In this document: one piece after another, positions 23,509 to 35,409 of the stretch
Numbering within the stretch: the first letter of the stretch is position 1
Layout of the letters: each line of letters opens with the position of its first letter
Source of the DNA: Trichinella spiralis
Taxonomy: Eukaryota; Nematoda; Enoplea; Trichinellida; Trichinellidae
Length of the DNA: 64,000 nucleotides
Reading direction: 5' to 3'
Assembly: GCA_000181795.3 (NCBI GenBank)
Contig: CM012955.1
Location: 3,892,108 to 3,956,107, forward strand
Made by a program: the position numbers and the translations under genes
The notes under the pieces: model-generated
The model's input: the letters and a program-made list of their open reading frames with translations, nothing else
What the model was told of the DNA's origin: nothing
The model's database searches: none

Positions 23509-26500
23509 ATGGATGTATGCGTATTGATTTGCATATAATTTTTGGCGTACTAATTTTCGTAATTTTCCATTTGCAGAAACATCTTCACTGGCAATGGCAT
23601 GGCATTGATCAAGTTGGTGTGCACGACATGGTTCTATTGGCAACGGTCGATGAAGATGCGATTGTGCAAAATCTCCGAAAACGCTACATGAATAGCATCA
23701 TGTTTGTAAGTGCAACAAATGTTTGTAGATTCGTTATTATTATTATTATTATTATTTGTTGTCTTTTATGAGTCGGTTTGAATTTTGTTTTTGTAATTTT
23801 TCCAATTTATACATCTCATCACATTCGTCCATTTGAATTTTTATTATTTTTTTCCCAATCGAGAAAATTTCAATTGTTGTTTCATCATTTTGGAACTTTT
23901 GAATTGAATTTTCAATTTTTCATCGTTAAACATTGAAAAAGACAACTTTACAATCGGTAGCCTAAATAGTATTGAATAATGTGCATGTTGTATGAATGGA
24001 AAATTTCCATTCGCCCATTATTTATCATTTGGCAAGTGAATTTTTCAACAATCTACTTTTCCATGTGTCAAGTCAAAGTTTTTGTTCTTGTTGCTGTTGA
24101 AAGTTGCGTGAAACAAACATTTTTTGTCCTATTCGACCACAGCAACCGTATGAGTCATTTCGGTGGTCGAAAATGGCCCATGACGCACAGCATTTTGCTC
24201 ATGGTGAATCATCGTCATACGAATGAATGATAATGGGAAAAATAAATTGCGGATAATTTTATTCGGCTAACTTTGACGGTGACATCTGTTTGACATTGGG
24301 AAGTGGAATTTTGTTGTTTGTCCACTTGCAAATTTATCATTGGTGGTAATGCGAAATTTTCTACTGGAGAAAAAAAATTAATTTCCTACGGTAGTCGGTA
24401 AATGTGGTTTGGAAAACTGTCGAGAAAAAAGCAACATTGCATAAAAGATGATGATACATTCTCAGATGACCTTTTCGAAAAGCTTTCTCCGTCCAAATGT
24501 TCTACTTGAATATCACAAAAGCGGACATCCCTTGTTCTGCACTGTGTCCGTCTGTCTGAACGGCCTTCAAGCTTGCAAACGACCTTTAAAATCTGACAAG
24601 CGTAGTAGATGGTGCTTTTCAATTTTCAATGGAATAAATATTTTATTAAATTCCACCTCCCCCTTGGTAATCTTGAATGAAAACTGCCTGAACGGATTGT
24701 TGTCGTTATTCAGATATTTTTTTTCTGAATTCTTGAAAAAAAAGATTCTTTTGTTGTAATTTTCAAATGAAATCAAATCAAAAGTTCAAATGACAAAAGA
24801 TGCTTTTCAAATTGCTCTTATACATTTCAGCATTGTTGTCGGCAAACAACGGAAATGCACAAGTTGTTTTCACTACATACATATATATATATATATATAT
24901 TCAGTCGAACTGGAATTTATCATTTCCTTTGTGATTTGCTGAAATTAATTTTCTTTTACTGTTTCTTCTCATTTTCAAAGTCATGAAAAATAAGTTTCAC
25001 TTTCAGAACAACAATACCCTCCTTTTTCGGCAAGACACATTCACCTCACCTGTTGGTATATTTGTAGGGATGAACAATTTTCCGAAGGGCCTCTTGGTTG
25101 GGGATTTTAGAACTTTTCAATGAAATTTACAAAAAACAAAAACTCATGATCTCTATTTGAAAGATTTTTTTTCGATTTAATTGGGTATCACTAGTTGCAG
25201 TACAAATAAACACCCCATTTATGCATTGCTTTAGACTTACATTGGTCCGGTGCTTTTGTCCGTGAACCCTTTCACCCAGATGCCTTATTTTTCTGAAAAG
25301 CAAATGGATCAGTACCAAGGGGCGGTAAACAGTTTTTGTTTAATTTCATTTTTTTTTATTTTTTTGATTTAAATTGATATTTTTTCTTTTCTAGAATCAG
25401 TATGAAAATCCACCTCACATTTACGCACTGACTGACGATATGTATCGTAACATGTTAATTGACAGTGAAAATCACTGCGTTATAATAAGGTAAACTTATG
25501 CGGAAGATCGACTATAAAATAATTTAATTGTATTTTTTTTGTTTTCCTAAAACTAATATACTGTAAAAATTTTCAGTGGTGAAAGTGGATCCGGGAAAAC
25601 GGTATCAGCCAAGTATATAATGAATTACGTGGCACATATTTCCGGTGGCGGACCTGAAGTCGAAGTATTTTTGTTCATTTTTTCTATTTACGAACGTTTT
25701 TGTAATTTTACCAATGATGTGAATTTATTTTCAGCTCAATTTGCAAAACTTTGAATGATTTATTTTTTGTATTTTTTTGCATTTTAGCGAATCAAACAAA
25801 TTATTCTGGAAACCAACGCAGTGCTCGAAGCTTTTGGAAACGCCAAAACTATTCGCAACGACAATTCCAGTCGTTTTGTAAAAATTTAAATTTCACATTT
25901 TTTTCGCTTTTTCCCTTTTCATGCCTCCCTCAACTTCAGGGCAAATACGTCGAAATTGCTTTCACAACTTACGGAACGCAAAAAGGCGCGCAAATTTCAA
26001 GCTTCCTTTTGGAAAAGGTCTTGCCCGCTCACTTGACTGTGTTGAACAGTTTGAATGATTTTTATTGAAATTTAGACTCGCGTGGTCCATCAAAATCTGG
26101 ATGAACGAAATTTTCACATATTTTATCAACTCTGCGCTGGATGTGATGATCAATTGAAAAGTATCCCATTTCAAAATTCTCATCAAAGGCTACAAGCAAA
26201 ACGAACGCAATTTGTTGCACAATTTCAGGAAATCTCGGCATAACCGAACCCAGTTATTTCAATTATCTCAATCAAAGCGGCACTTGTGAAATTGCCGATG
26301 TCAATGATGGGCAGTTGTACAAAGTTACTATGGTGAGTGAGTGGGTTCTTTTTGGTTTTTTGTTTGCTTTGCTTTTTATCAGAAAATTATTTCAGAAAGC
26401 TATGGAAATTGTTGGAATTGACAATTCAACCAAAATTGAAATATTGAAAATTGTTTCAGCCATTCTCCATATTGGAAATATTAAATTCAAAGAAGTGAAC

Positions 26501-29500
26501 AATTATGCAGATATTGAAGATCCGGCCGGTAAGTTTTCATCTCATAATTTTACTTTACTCATAATCAACTGTACTTGGTGGAAAAATAGTTTTGCTTTAC
26601 ACTTACAACAGTGGCGTTTTTGTTCGATTTTATTTTCACACGCGTATTGATTGATTTTCTACTACCAATTGTAGATTTGGAATATCCTGCGTATTTGTTG
26701 AACGTTGATCCGGATGCAATTAGGAAGAAGTTGATCAGTCGTAGAATGGAATCCAAGTGGGGTACGGAAAATGACGTGCTGGATGTCAAATTGAACGTCG
26801 ATCAGGCGATATACACGCGAGATGCGCTGGCCAAAGCCCTCTACCACCGACTGTTCGATCACTTGGTGCAGCTCGTGAACAACGCGTTGACGTTCGACGC
26901 GAACGATTGCAGAAAAATTGGCATTCTGGATATTTATGGATTTGAAATTTTCGAAAAAAATGGTTTCGAACAATTTTGCATCAATTTTGTCAATGAAAAA
27001 TTGCAACAAGTGTTCATCGAGTTGACACTGAAAGCGGAGCAGGTAAAACTACTGACTACTTTTGCACACTACCATAGCCATCGAGAGGATTTTGTGAAAA
27101 ATTCGATCCACTTTATTTTCTCATCCAGGAAGAGTACAAGCATGAAGGGGTCCAGTGGATTCCTGTTGACTATTTCAACAACAAGATCGTTTGCGATTTG
27201 ATCGAAGCCAACAAGCCGCCTGGCATATTCAGCATTTTGAACGACGTCTGCGCTCAAACCCACGGCCAGAGTGGCGGGGATGATCATTTTCTTCAGGTCC
27301 GTTCAACTTTATTAATCATTTATTTCATAATTTTACATTTTGTCGTTTCAGAAAATGAACAGCAGCGTCGGCAATCATCAACACTACCGACGTGGTTCTG
27401 GGCGTTTTCTGATTGTCCACTACGCGGGCAATGTCGAATACGACGTCGAGGGGTTTTGCGAGAAAAACCGCGACACTTTGTTCGACGATTTAATTCAACT
27501 GATGCAGTCGAGTGGAAAGTAGGATCAAAATACAAGCGGACGGCAGTGATTTTATGAAATATTTTTTTAATTAATAATTTTTTTCTCTCTGTTGCAGTGA
27601 GCTGGTTTTGAGTTTATTTCCAGAAAAAGTACCCAAGAAATGTGTGAAAACTCGAACGACAACGTTCGGCAGCAAAATTCGAGTAAGCTCAGCAAGTGAT
27701 TTTATTTTTTGCATTTGGAACAGTTGATTTTTCCAAATGGGTACTGCATCTTCAGAAACAGGCTAATGAATTGCTCACTTCACTGATGGGTTCAGTGCCT
27801 CATTATATACGGTGCATCAAGCCGAACGAACAGAAACGGCCGTTCACATTCGACGATGCGAGGTAAGGCGAAATTGATGCTGTTGCTTCCAGTGAAGCAA
27901 AGTGTTTTTGTCAGAGTCAAGCATCAAGTGAAATATTTGGGTTTGAAAGAGAACATCCGCGTTCGAAGAGCTGGCTTTGCCTATCGACGGCCGTATGATA
28001 AATTTGTCAAGAGGTTAGCTAAGATTATTTATTTAATAATTGAAAAGAAAATTATACGACATTTTCTTTTGCACTACCAGATTGTGATGATTGTTTCAAA
28101 TTAGTGTTCGCAAACAATTTTCCACATTTAGATATGCTATTTTAATTGATGATTTACAAAACAATTTACCGCGGAATGATATAGCGAAAACTAAAACCAT
28201 TTTGAAAAGCATGAATTTCGACACGAATGATGCATTTTGTATGGGTCGGACGAAAATTTTCATTAAAAATCCTGAAACAGTGAGTATATATTTAACTGTT
28301 TTTTTTTGAACAATTATTTCAGCTTACTTATTTACAAAAATATTGTTTGTGCATTTAAAATTCTAAGCTAATCATTGATTGATCCTTTCATCAATTATCG
28401 TGAAATATTCCATTTTGCAGGTATTTCAATTGGAAGAAAAGCGTGAAGAAAAATACGCGCATTTTGCGAAAATTATACAACGTGCTTGGCGCCGGTGTAG
28501 AATGAATAAGAAAACCAACGATATGGCTCAACGAGGTGACAGGATGGGATGGGAGAGATGTAAATTTTGTTGTTTTTCAATTCTTAACTGATGATTCAGC
28601 GTCAGACATTTTGTACGGACACAAGCAAAGACGTCGTGCTTCGATCAATAGAAAATTTTTCGGCGACTACATTGGTCTTGATCAAAAGCCCGAATTGAAG
28701 CTTCTCGTTGGCAAGAGGGAGAAAATATGGTTTGCTGACAGCGTTTGCAAATACGACCGACGTTTCAAAGTGGAATTGAAATACAATAATTTTCTAAAAA
28801 AGAAATATCAAATCTTAAAATCAACATCTTTCAGGCTTGTAGTCGTTATTTGTTGTTAACATCAAAAGCCGTTCTCATTGTGCAACAACATATTCATGTA
28901 TATAGTAGAGAAGCGCATTTTTCATTGTGAAGTTGTTATAAAGTGATATTTTTGTTTTTTTTAGGGCAAAACAAAGCGCCATTCAAATCAATCAGATTAC
29001 GTGGTGAAGAGGCACGTTGAGCTGGAGAAAATTGTTTCAGTGATGCTCAGTCCTAATCAAGATGATTTTATTTTGCTGACGGTTCTAAATGAGCATGCAA
29101 CGCTTGTTGAATGCGTTTTCAAGACGGAATTTCTGGTGAAACTTTGTAAATGTTATCAGGATAGAACCGGCAAAACCATGACGATTAAATTTTCCGAAAT
29201 GTAAGTAGTGTTTATTATACATTTATATGTTTGATCACATGATACCATGATTAATAAATTCATTCCAAGATTTGAATATACTGTGAAAAAGAGCAACTGG
29301 CCAAGTTGTCAGACGAAATTTGTCAAATTTGAAATAGACGCCCAGTGTTTAAACAAAGCTCACCTCAAATCACACGGCAATACATTACACGTGGCAATTG
29401 GTGCTGGATTGAAGAATACCACTAGTATGCTATGGGCATTTTTGTTTTGTTAATTGTTATTCAAATTGAATTGAATTGAATTACTCAATTGCTTAAGGGC

Positions 29501-30502
29501 CAAATGCAAAGCCAATTGCGCCAATTACTCCACAAGCAGGGTCGTATTCTACTCAGTGCAGTAGTACTTCGGTACACAATTCAAACCAAAGTGATTGCTT
29601 TTCACCGGCATCAATTGGTTCTGCCGGATATGGGTCCGTTAAAGAAGTCAATTCTTATCGTCGCAAAGCCCCTCCATTGCCTCACGCGCATTCACAGCAG
29701 CCATCCAATTCTAGGTAAATTTATTCAAAATGTATCCAATTCTCAATAAGCACAAATTAATTACACAACCCAGTAGTAATACTTCAGTTGTTCAAATATT
29801 TACCTTTTATCGAAAATTTTTATGCTAAAGTGAGAATAAGGATATAATATAAGAAACGTTTTGGACATGTAATTCGATGTTGGTGATTTTCAAAGTCTTA
29901 AAAATTTCGTGCAATTTCTAAATGATGTAAACTACGAATCCGATTATAACAATATTTTGCCATGCAGAACAGAGTTGAAAGCTCAACTGGAAAGAATAAC
30001 CAATAATTCAATAAGTAAAGCGAATGGTGCTCCGAAGAACAAACCACCTATTCCACCAAAACCAAGACCAAAACTTCGAATGCTTTACTCTTACGAAGGT
30101 CAAGATGATGATGAACTTTGCTTTCATTCAAATGATATTATTGAAATTATCCAAGAAGGTATGACGGACATTTATCTTGCACATACACGTATGTATGTAT
30201 ATATTTATGTATGTACCTTGTATAAGCTGCATCTAGATGGAATTCACCAATTAATTCACTGTATGATGCGTGACATTTATTAGCATAGTTAATTTTCGAT
30301 AATATGTTTAACAATTTGTTGTTTCATTTATTAAGTTTCTCTTATTTGTTCTAAGACTAGCTTCTTGTTAAAGAACGTCAGTGTAAGAATGAGAATTTCT
30401 TTTCGATTTTCATTATTTGTTGTAGATTCTTCTGGCTGGTGGCAGGGGCATTTGCGAGGCAAGCATGGTTTGTTTCCAGCGAATTATGGAACGAGAATTT
30501 AA
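23509..30502 (+). CDS. hum-1: Long-tailed class I myosin with SH3 domain (MYO1E/MYO1F, HUM-1 type)
   Basis: Twenty-five coding exons, 3264 nt, 1087 aa, all phases consistent: 23509-23514, 23577-23705, 25235-25324, 25395-25489, 25577-25664, 25788-25877, 25940-26017, 26076-26160, 26229-26332, 26396-26528, 26675-27042, 27129-27296, 27352-27518, 27598-27682, 27756-27862, 27915-28013, 28132-28279, 28421-28535, 28600-28769, 28835-28897, 28965-29200, 29270-29424, 29498-29714, 29968-30158, 30426-30502. The actin-based motor head has P-loop GESGSGKT, switch [16 protein letters not shown], switch [22 protein letters not shown] and [19 protein letters not shown]. One IQ motif follows ([14 protein letters not shown]), then the membrane-binding TH1 tail ([36 protein letters not shown]), a Pro/Ser-rich TH2 segment, a [10 protein letters not shown] stretch and a C-terminal SH3 ([35 protein letters not shown]). 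Family role: endocytosis and cortical actin at membranes. Length matches human MYO1E (about 1108 aa). Confidence 0.95.
23706..25234 (+). other. Second intron of the myosin I gene
   Basis: At 1.5 kb this is by far the largest intron of the gene; most others are 50-150 bp. It lies just after ..RYMNSIMF and before [10 protein letters not shown]. It contains an AT dinucleotide run at about 24876-24900 and an ATT run near 23738-23755. No coding similarity was seen. Confidence 0.7.
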
Positions 30503-31735
30503 ATCTGTTCTTCAATTTCCGTATCTGATAACATGTATGAAATGAAAAAATATTTTTCAGCTGAATTTAAGCATTATGTCAAATATTTGATAGAAAAAAT
30601 GGTGGTTATGTATTTATTTATCTTTTGTTGTAAAACCAAACTTAAGGCCAACTTGATTTTGACTCAGTTTTTCTATTTTTCAGATTAAAAATTTCCATGA
30701 ATTTATACCACATGATGAAATTGTGCAACGATTTTCAAATAACGTAACTAATCTCTTTGTCAGCCTTTGAATCAACAGTTAAAATTCGTTTATCTACTGA
30801 CATTTACAGCTTAACTTCTTGCATTTACCTCAGACTTTACAGTGAGTATAGCTTAAAATTTTGATGGGTAAAATCGAGGTATGTTATGACATGCAAAGTT
30901 ATTTATTAAAACCATTTTAGACTGTTGCTAAATTTCACACTGATTGATTTAGATAAAATTTGTTTTTGTCTAGTTCAGATGATGAAATGGAATGTTTGTT
31001 TCATACGTTTGTAAATCCAGGTAGATGATTTTTTAGATGCTAAAATCAAAGAAAGCAGTGCTGAGAAAAGCGCTTATTTCACAAAAGATCAACTACATCA
31101 TTCCACATTAATTGCACCAAAACACAAGTAGACGACAATGCCTGTAAACCTATTTGAACACGTGAAACGTTTCATTAAAAGGTAGCTATTCTGCTGATCA
31201 CGGTAACTTTGATAAAATAGCATTTTTGTTCAAGTTCATAATTTGTTTTCATTGTAAATGGAAGTGGAGGATTACGGTTCAGGATTTTGTATGATATTGA
31301 TAATAGATTTCCAAAATGTAGTTTAATCAACTGTAATGTTCGACAGGTAATTTATACATGTATTGCAAATTTGGGTATTTTGCCAAGTTGTATAATAATA
31401 TGTAATTTTCTGCATTTGCGTTTGTATAATTTTTGGTGCAGCTGAGAACAAAAAGTATGAATTTCCGTTTTACCGCTAATCAAAGACAATGAATGCAAAA
31501 ATATTTTAACCATTTTATTTGATGAATTTCAAAAATCATAATTAATAATGATGATGATCATGATGATGATGATAATAATAATAGTTATAATAGTGATAAT
31601 GATAATAATAGTTGCTACTTTCAGTTTAATCAGTTTGAGTTTTGAAGAAAAGATTGTTCAATGATTACTTTGATAAATAAGGTGAAGTTTGAAGAGATAA
31701 CTCTTCGATCAGTAGTAAATTGTCGTGTGATGCAT
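30503..31735. other. 3' flanks of the myosin I and first SH2-kinase genes
   Basis: From about 30640 the sequence belongs to the first unit of the tandem duplication. It matches 34320 onward and 38092 onward, including a GAT/AAT-rich tract at 31545-31620. The copies differ by indels that break any shared reading frame, so the segment is judged non-coding. Confidence 0.65.
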
Positions 31736-33695
31736 TTAGCATTCACTTAATAAAGCACTCAACTCTTGCACGACGGTTTCCACTTCTCCACGTTTAGCTG
31801 GAGTGATGGAGGTCAGGCGAAGAATTATCGTTTGAATTGCAGGTGGGATCTCTGGCAACATTTCCAGTGTGTTTCCTTCCAATAAATATGAGCAAAATTC
31901 TGCACTATCTTCGATGTTAGTCTTGTCGTGTGGATTAAGCGCGTTGGTGAAGATTTCCCACATCAGAACGCCAAGCATCCACAAATCTGATTTATACGAA
32001 AACGAACTTGCAATCAACGATTCAGGAGCGCTCCAGCGAAGAGGAATGCTGGGGAAGCCTTTCTCTTGTTCAGATACTTCTTTGCACAAGTTGAAATCGG
32101 ACAGCTTTGCGGTAGCCTTTTCAACATCCTTAAACAGCAGGCAGTTTCTTGCGGCAATATCCCGATGGATCAATTCTGAAAAAATAATCAATAATGTCGT
32201 GAATTTAACTTCCAACGAACCTGCATTTTAGAACATTGCTTATAAGCGAAAAACTCGATAAATAATCAATAAGAATCTTTTTTCAAGTACTTTTTGTTTT
32301 CAAGTATTTCAAGGCGGAGGCAATTTGCAGGCAGAATTCAATTTTGCAATTGATTTTGAACGATAGTTTCTTTAGACAATTATCAAGGCTTCCAGCATTA
32401 GCATACTCCATTACCATCATTGGAATCTCCGCGAACACTGTCATACCAATCGGCTTGATAATGTACGGGCAATCGAGCTGTTGCAATAAACGGTGTTCTG
32501 TATACATCATCCCTATAGTGTCTGCCCATGGTACATCTGTTGGACATTTTATCGCTGCATCATTGTATTTATTGTTGTGAATATGAAATCCGTACGATAC
32601 ACTGGAAAAGGATCCCTGAAACAGGTACGTTGTTTAGTTTCAATTTATGAGTATTAACTAACAAATGTTATTATAATGAATTAACCTGTGCAATGTCATG
32701 CTCAATAATCAAAACATTGTCAGTTTTGATTTGCCAATCAGAAAAATTTGCCGCTGTAATCAATTGAAATTTTATTCTGTCTTCAATAAACTCTCCACTT
32801 TCCATATGATGTGCAATCATATCAGAGACCGAATCGAACACTCTGGTTCTTACGAAACATTTCTAAATAGAAAATGGACATTTAATGGAGTGATTGATCA
32901 TCGAAATGAAATTTGATTCTGTAAAAATTTGAAATCAGTCTAAGCAATATAGCATGCAATGAATATGCTAGGAAATAATTGAAACGGTGAAGTTGTTCAA
33001 CAAAATTATTCATTGCACTCCTTCACTTACTCCCAATATGCTAACGTTCAACTGATGATGAACAACTTCTCCATCGAACTTGACGGACAGCACTAGCGGC
33101 TTCAGAATACCGTGCTCATTTGTAATGTGAACCATGAAATAACCATTTGGTTTGTTTTTCAGTATGTCGTATGCATCCTTTTCCGTCAGGTACCCATGAA
33201 AATAGCTTTCATTGTACAACTTTTTCCGATAGAATTCCTGGAAAATTAAAAAATTACTTAATAATTATTTTCTACATAATGTAAAAGTGTAATGATAATA
33301 ATAATAATAATAATTTGATTCAATTCAATTCTGTCATCATAGTTCACAATGATTTCAAACACTTTTTCGCATATTCAGCAAATTTTAATAACAGCTTTCT
33401 TGAACGTACTCGCATTGGGTTGTTCGCCTTCAATTTACGAGCGGTCACAACTGAGCACCCATTTCTGGTCACTGCGTCTTCAACCTTGGTTTTGCATGGT
33501 TGGATCTGAAAAAAATTAACAAATGTGCATGTGGATAATTATCTACTTCACATATGCCTGATGTATTTTGTGGTAATTATTCCATTTATACATTTGATTT
33601 ATAAAATTATAATCTCTTGTTCTATTTATTATCGCACATACCTGTGGCATTGGGTTTACTTGTGCCACTGGCTTGTTCTTCTTCTGGTCGTTCAT
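31736..33695 (-). CDS. SH2-domain tyrosine kinase-like protein, array copy A (possible pseudokinase)
   Basis: Six exons (33642-33695, 33410-33505, 33031-33237, 32686-32862, 32291-32615, 31736-32175), 1299 nt, 432 aa, phases consistent. A short basic N-terminus of about 50 aa is followed by an SH2 domain (FHGYLTEKDAYDIL) and a tyrosine-kinase domain, the layout of nematode Fer-like kinases; no F-BAR domain is present. Kept residues are AIK lysine (K201), alpha-C glutamate (E218), HRDIAARN (D292), APE and SDLWMLGVLMWEIF. Changed residues are: the SH2 FLVRES motif reads FMVHITN, so the phosphotyrosine-binding arginine is His; the glycine loop reads IAQGSFSSV instead of GxGxxG; and DFG reads DFN (313-315). 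The segment from DFN to APE is about three residues shorter than in Fer and has no tyrosine. Activity and substrate are unknown; I infer a divergent or inactive kinase under coding constraint. Confidence 0.85.
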
Positions 33696-35409
33696 GGTTG
33701 ACAAGCAAAGCAAGCTGAAAACGTCATATGTCATTAGCACAGTCAGTGAAAAGTTGAACTGCGTTTAAGCAGTATGAAGTTATCAGCGCTTACCGAGGGC
33801 AACCGTCGTCCAAGAGAGCGGGTTTAGAAAATGAGCGAATTTTTTTTGCCTACCTATTTATATAGACATTTAATGCAACGTGTCCTTAAGTTTTAAAGTG
33901 CCTATTAATGTTATTTTATTTACAGTTACAAAAGTGATTTTCAGGATTGCTTCAAGAAGAAAAATTGAACATGGTTTCCATTCAATAATAGAAGATTTCA
34001 AAAGTAATAAGTAGCAGTAATTAAAATGTTCGCTTTAGTGAATTTATTACAGATGAAGCTTTACAAGAAATAGCGATGTAATTTCATTTTGTACTCTAAT
34101 GTTTCACTTTCATGTATAATTTCACAGATATAATGTTTTTGTCGAAGTTTCTGTAGGCCGAATCTATAATAAAACGGTTTAATACTTTTATTGTATTCAT
34201 GGAGAGGATATTTTTTTTATAAATTCCCGTAAATTGAAAAATTGACATTTTTAGTAGAAAAAACCGATTCCAGGCCGAACTGTATCTTCTGCTTACTGTG
34301 CTGTAGATTGAAAAGCCAAATTTACAGCCAACTTGATTTTCATTCATCTGAGATATTTTACAGATTAAAAATTTCCATGAATTTTATACCACATGGTGAA
34401 GTTCTGCAACGATTTTCAAATAACGTAACTACCATCTTTGTAGGCCTTTGAAGCAGCAGTTCTAATTCGTTCATCTGCTGCCATTTAAAACTTACCGACT
34501 TGCACCTACTATTGCTATATAGTGAGTTGCATTAATAATTTTGATGGGCAAAATCGAGATATGTTATGACATGCAAAGTTATTTATTACAACTATTTTAG
34601 ACTGTTGCTAAATTTCACACTGATTGATTTAGATAAAATTTGTTTTTGTCCAGTTCAGATGATGAAATGGAATGTTTGTTTCATACGTTTGTAAATCCAG
34701 GTAGATGATTTTTTAGATGCTAAAATCAAAGAAAGCAGTGCTGAGAAAAGCGCTTATTTTACAAAAGATCGACTACATCATTCCACATTAATTGCACCAA
34801 AACACAAGGAGACGACAATGCGTGTAAACCTATTTGAACACGTGAAACGTTTCATCAAAAGACAGCTATTCTGCTGATCACGGTAACTTTGATAAAATAG
34901 CATTTTTGTTCAAGTTCATAATTTGTTTTCATTGTAAATGGAAGTGGAGGATTACGGTTCAGGATTTTGCATGATATTGATAATAGATTTTAAAAATGTA
35001 GTTTAATCAACTTTAATGTTCGACAGGTAATTTATACATGTATTGCAAATTTGGGTATTTTGCCAAGTTGTATAATAATATGTACTTTTCTGCATTTGCG
35101 TTTGTATAATTTTTGGTGTAGCTGAGAACGAAAAGTATGAATTTCCGTTTTATCGCTAATCAGCGACATTGAATGCAAAAATATTTTAACCATTTTATTT
35201 GATGAATTTCAAAAATCATAATTAATAATGATGATGATGATGATGATAATAATAATGGTAATAATAGTGATAATGATAATAACAGTTGCTACTTTGAGTT
35301 TAATCAGTTTGAGTTTTGAAGGAAAGATTGTTCAATGATTACTTTGATAAATAAGGTGAAGTTTGAAGAGATGACTCTTCGATCAGTAGTAAATTGTCGT
35401 GTGATGCAT
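33696..35409. other. 5' leader and promoter of kinase copy A plus 3' flank of copy B
   Basis: Minus-strand leader: a spliced 5' untranslated intron at 33715-33793 (GTAAGC...TTTTCAG), a first exon near 33794-33830 and a TATA-like box just upstream. From about 34320 the sequence is the 3' flank of copy B, with a GAT/AAT tract at 35222-35290. Small plus-strand open frames at 34242 and at its counterpart 38013 are not kept in unit A and were not called. Confidence 0.6.
33855..33864 (-). promoter_or_regulatory. TATA-like box of kinase copy A
   Basis: On the minus strand the sequence reads TATATAAATA about 30 bp upstream of the probable leader exon. The same position has TATATAAG in copy B and ATATAAATA in copy C. 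Confidence 0.5.

Larger units (their letters stand above)
30640..34319. repeat. Tandem segmental duplication, unit A
   Basis: First of three head-to-tail units of about 3.7 kb. Anchors are the kinase stop codons at 31736, 35410 and 39162, spaced 3674 and 3752 bp. The unit comprises the 3' flank, the whole SH2-kinase gene and about 0.6 kb of its 5' flank. The left edge was placed where similarity to 34320 begins, next to the myosin 3' end. Confidence 0.8.

Noticed and set aside
22998-23771. 257-codon plus-strand open frame overlapping the first myosin exon
   Set aside because: Only the part from 23577 is myosin. The upstream part has F, W and S runs, no family similarity and an internal splice site that removes it.
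34242-34451. Duplicated small plus-strand ORF (also 38013-38213) sharing SMNFIPH and RFSNN segments
   Set aside because: The third copy near 30684 differs by an indel that changes the frame, and changes between the two open copies are not biased to silent sites. The similarity is explained by the segmental duplication.
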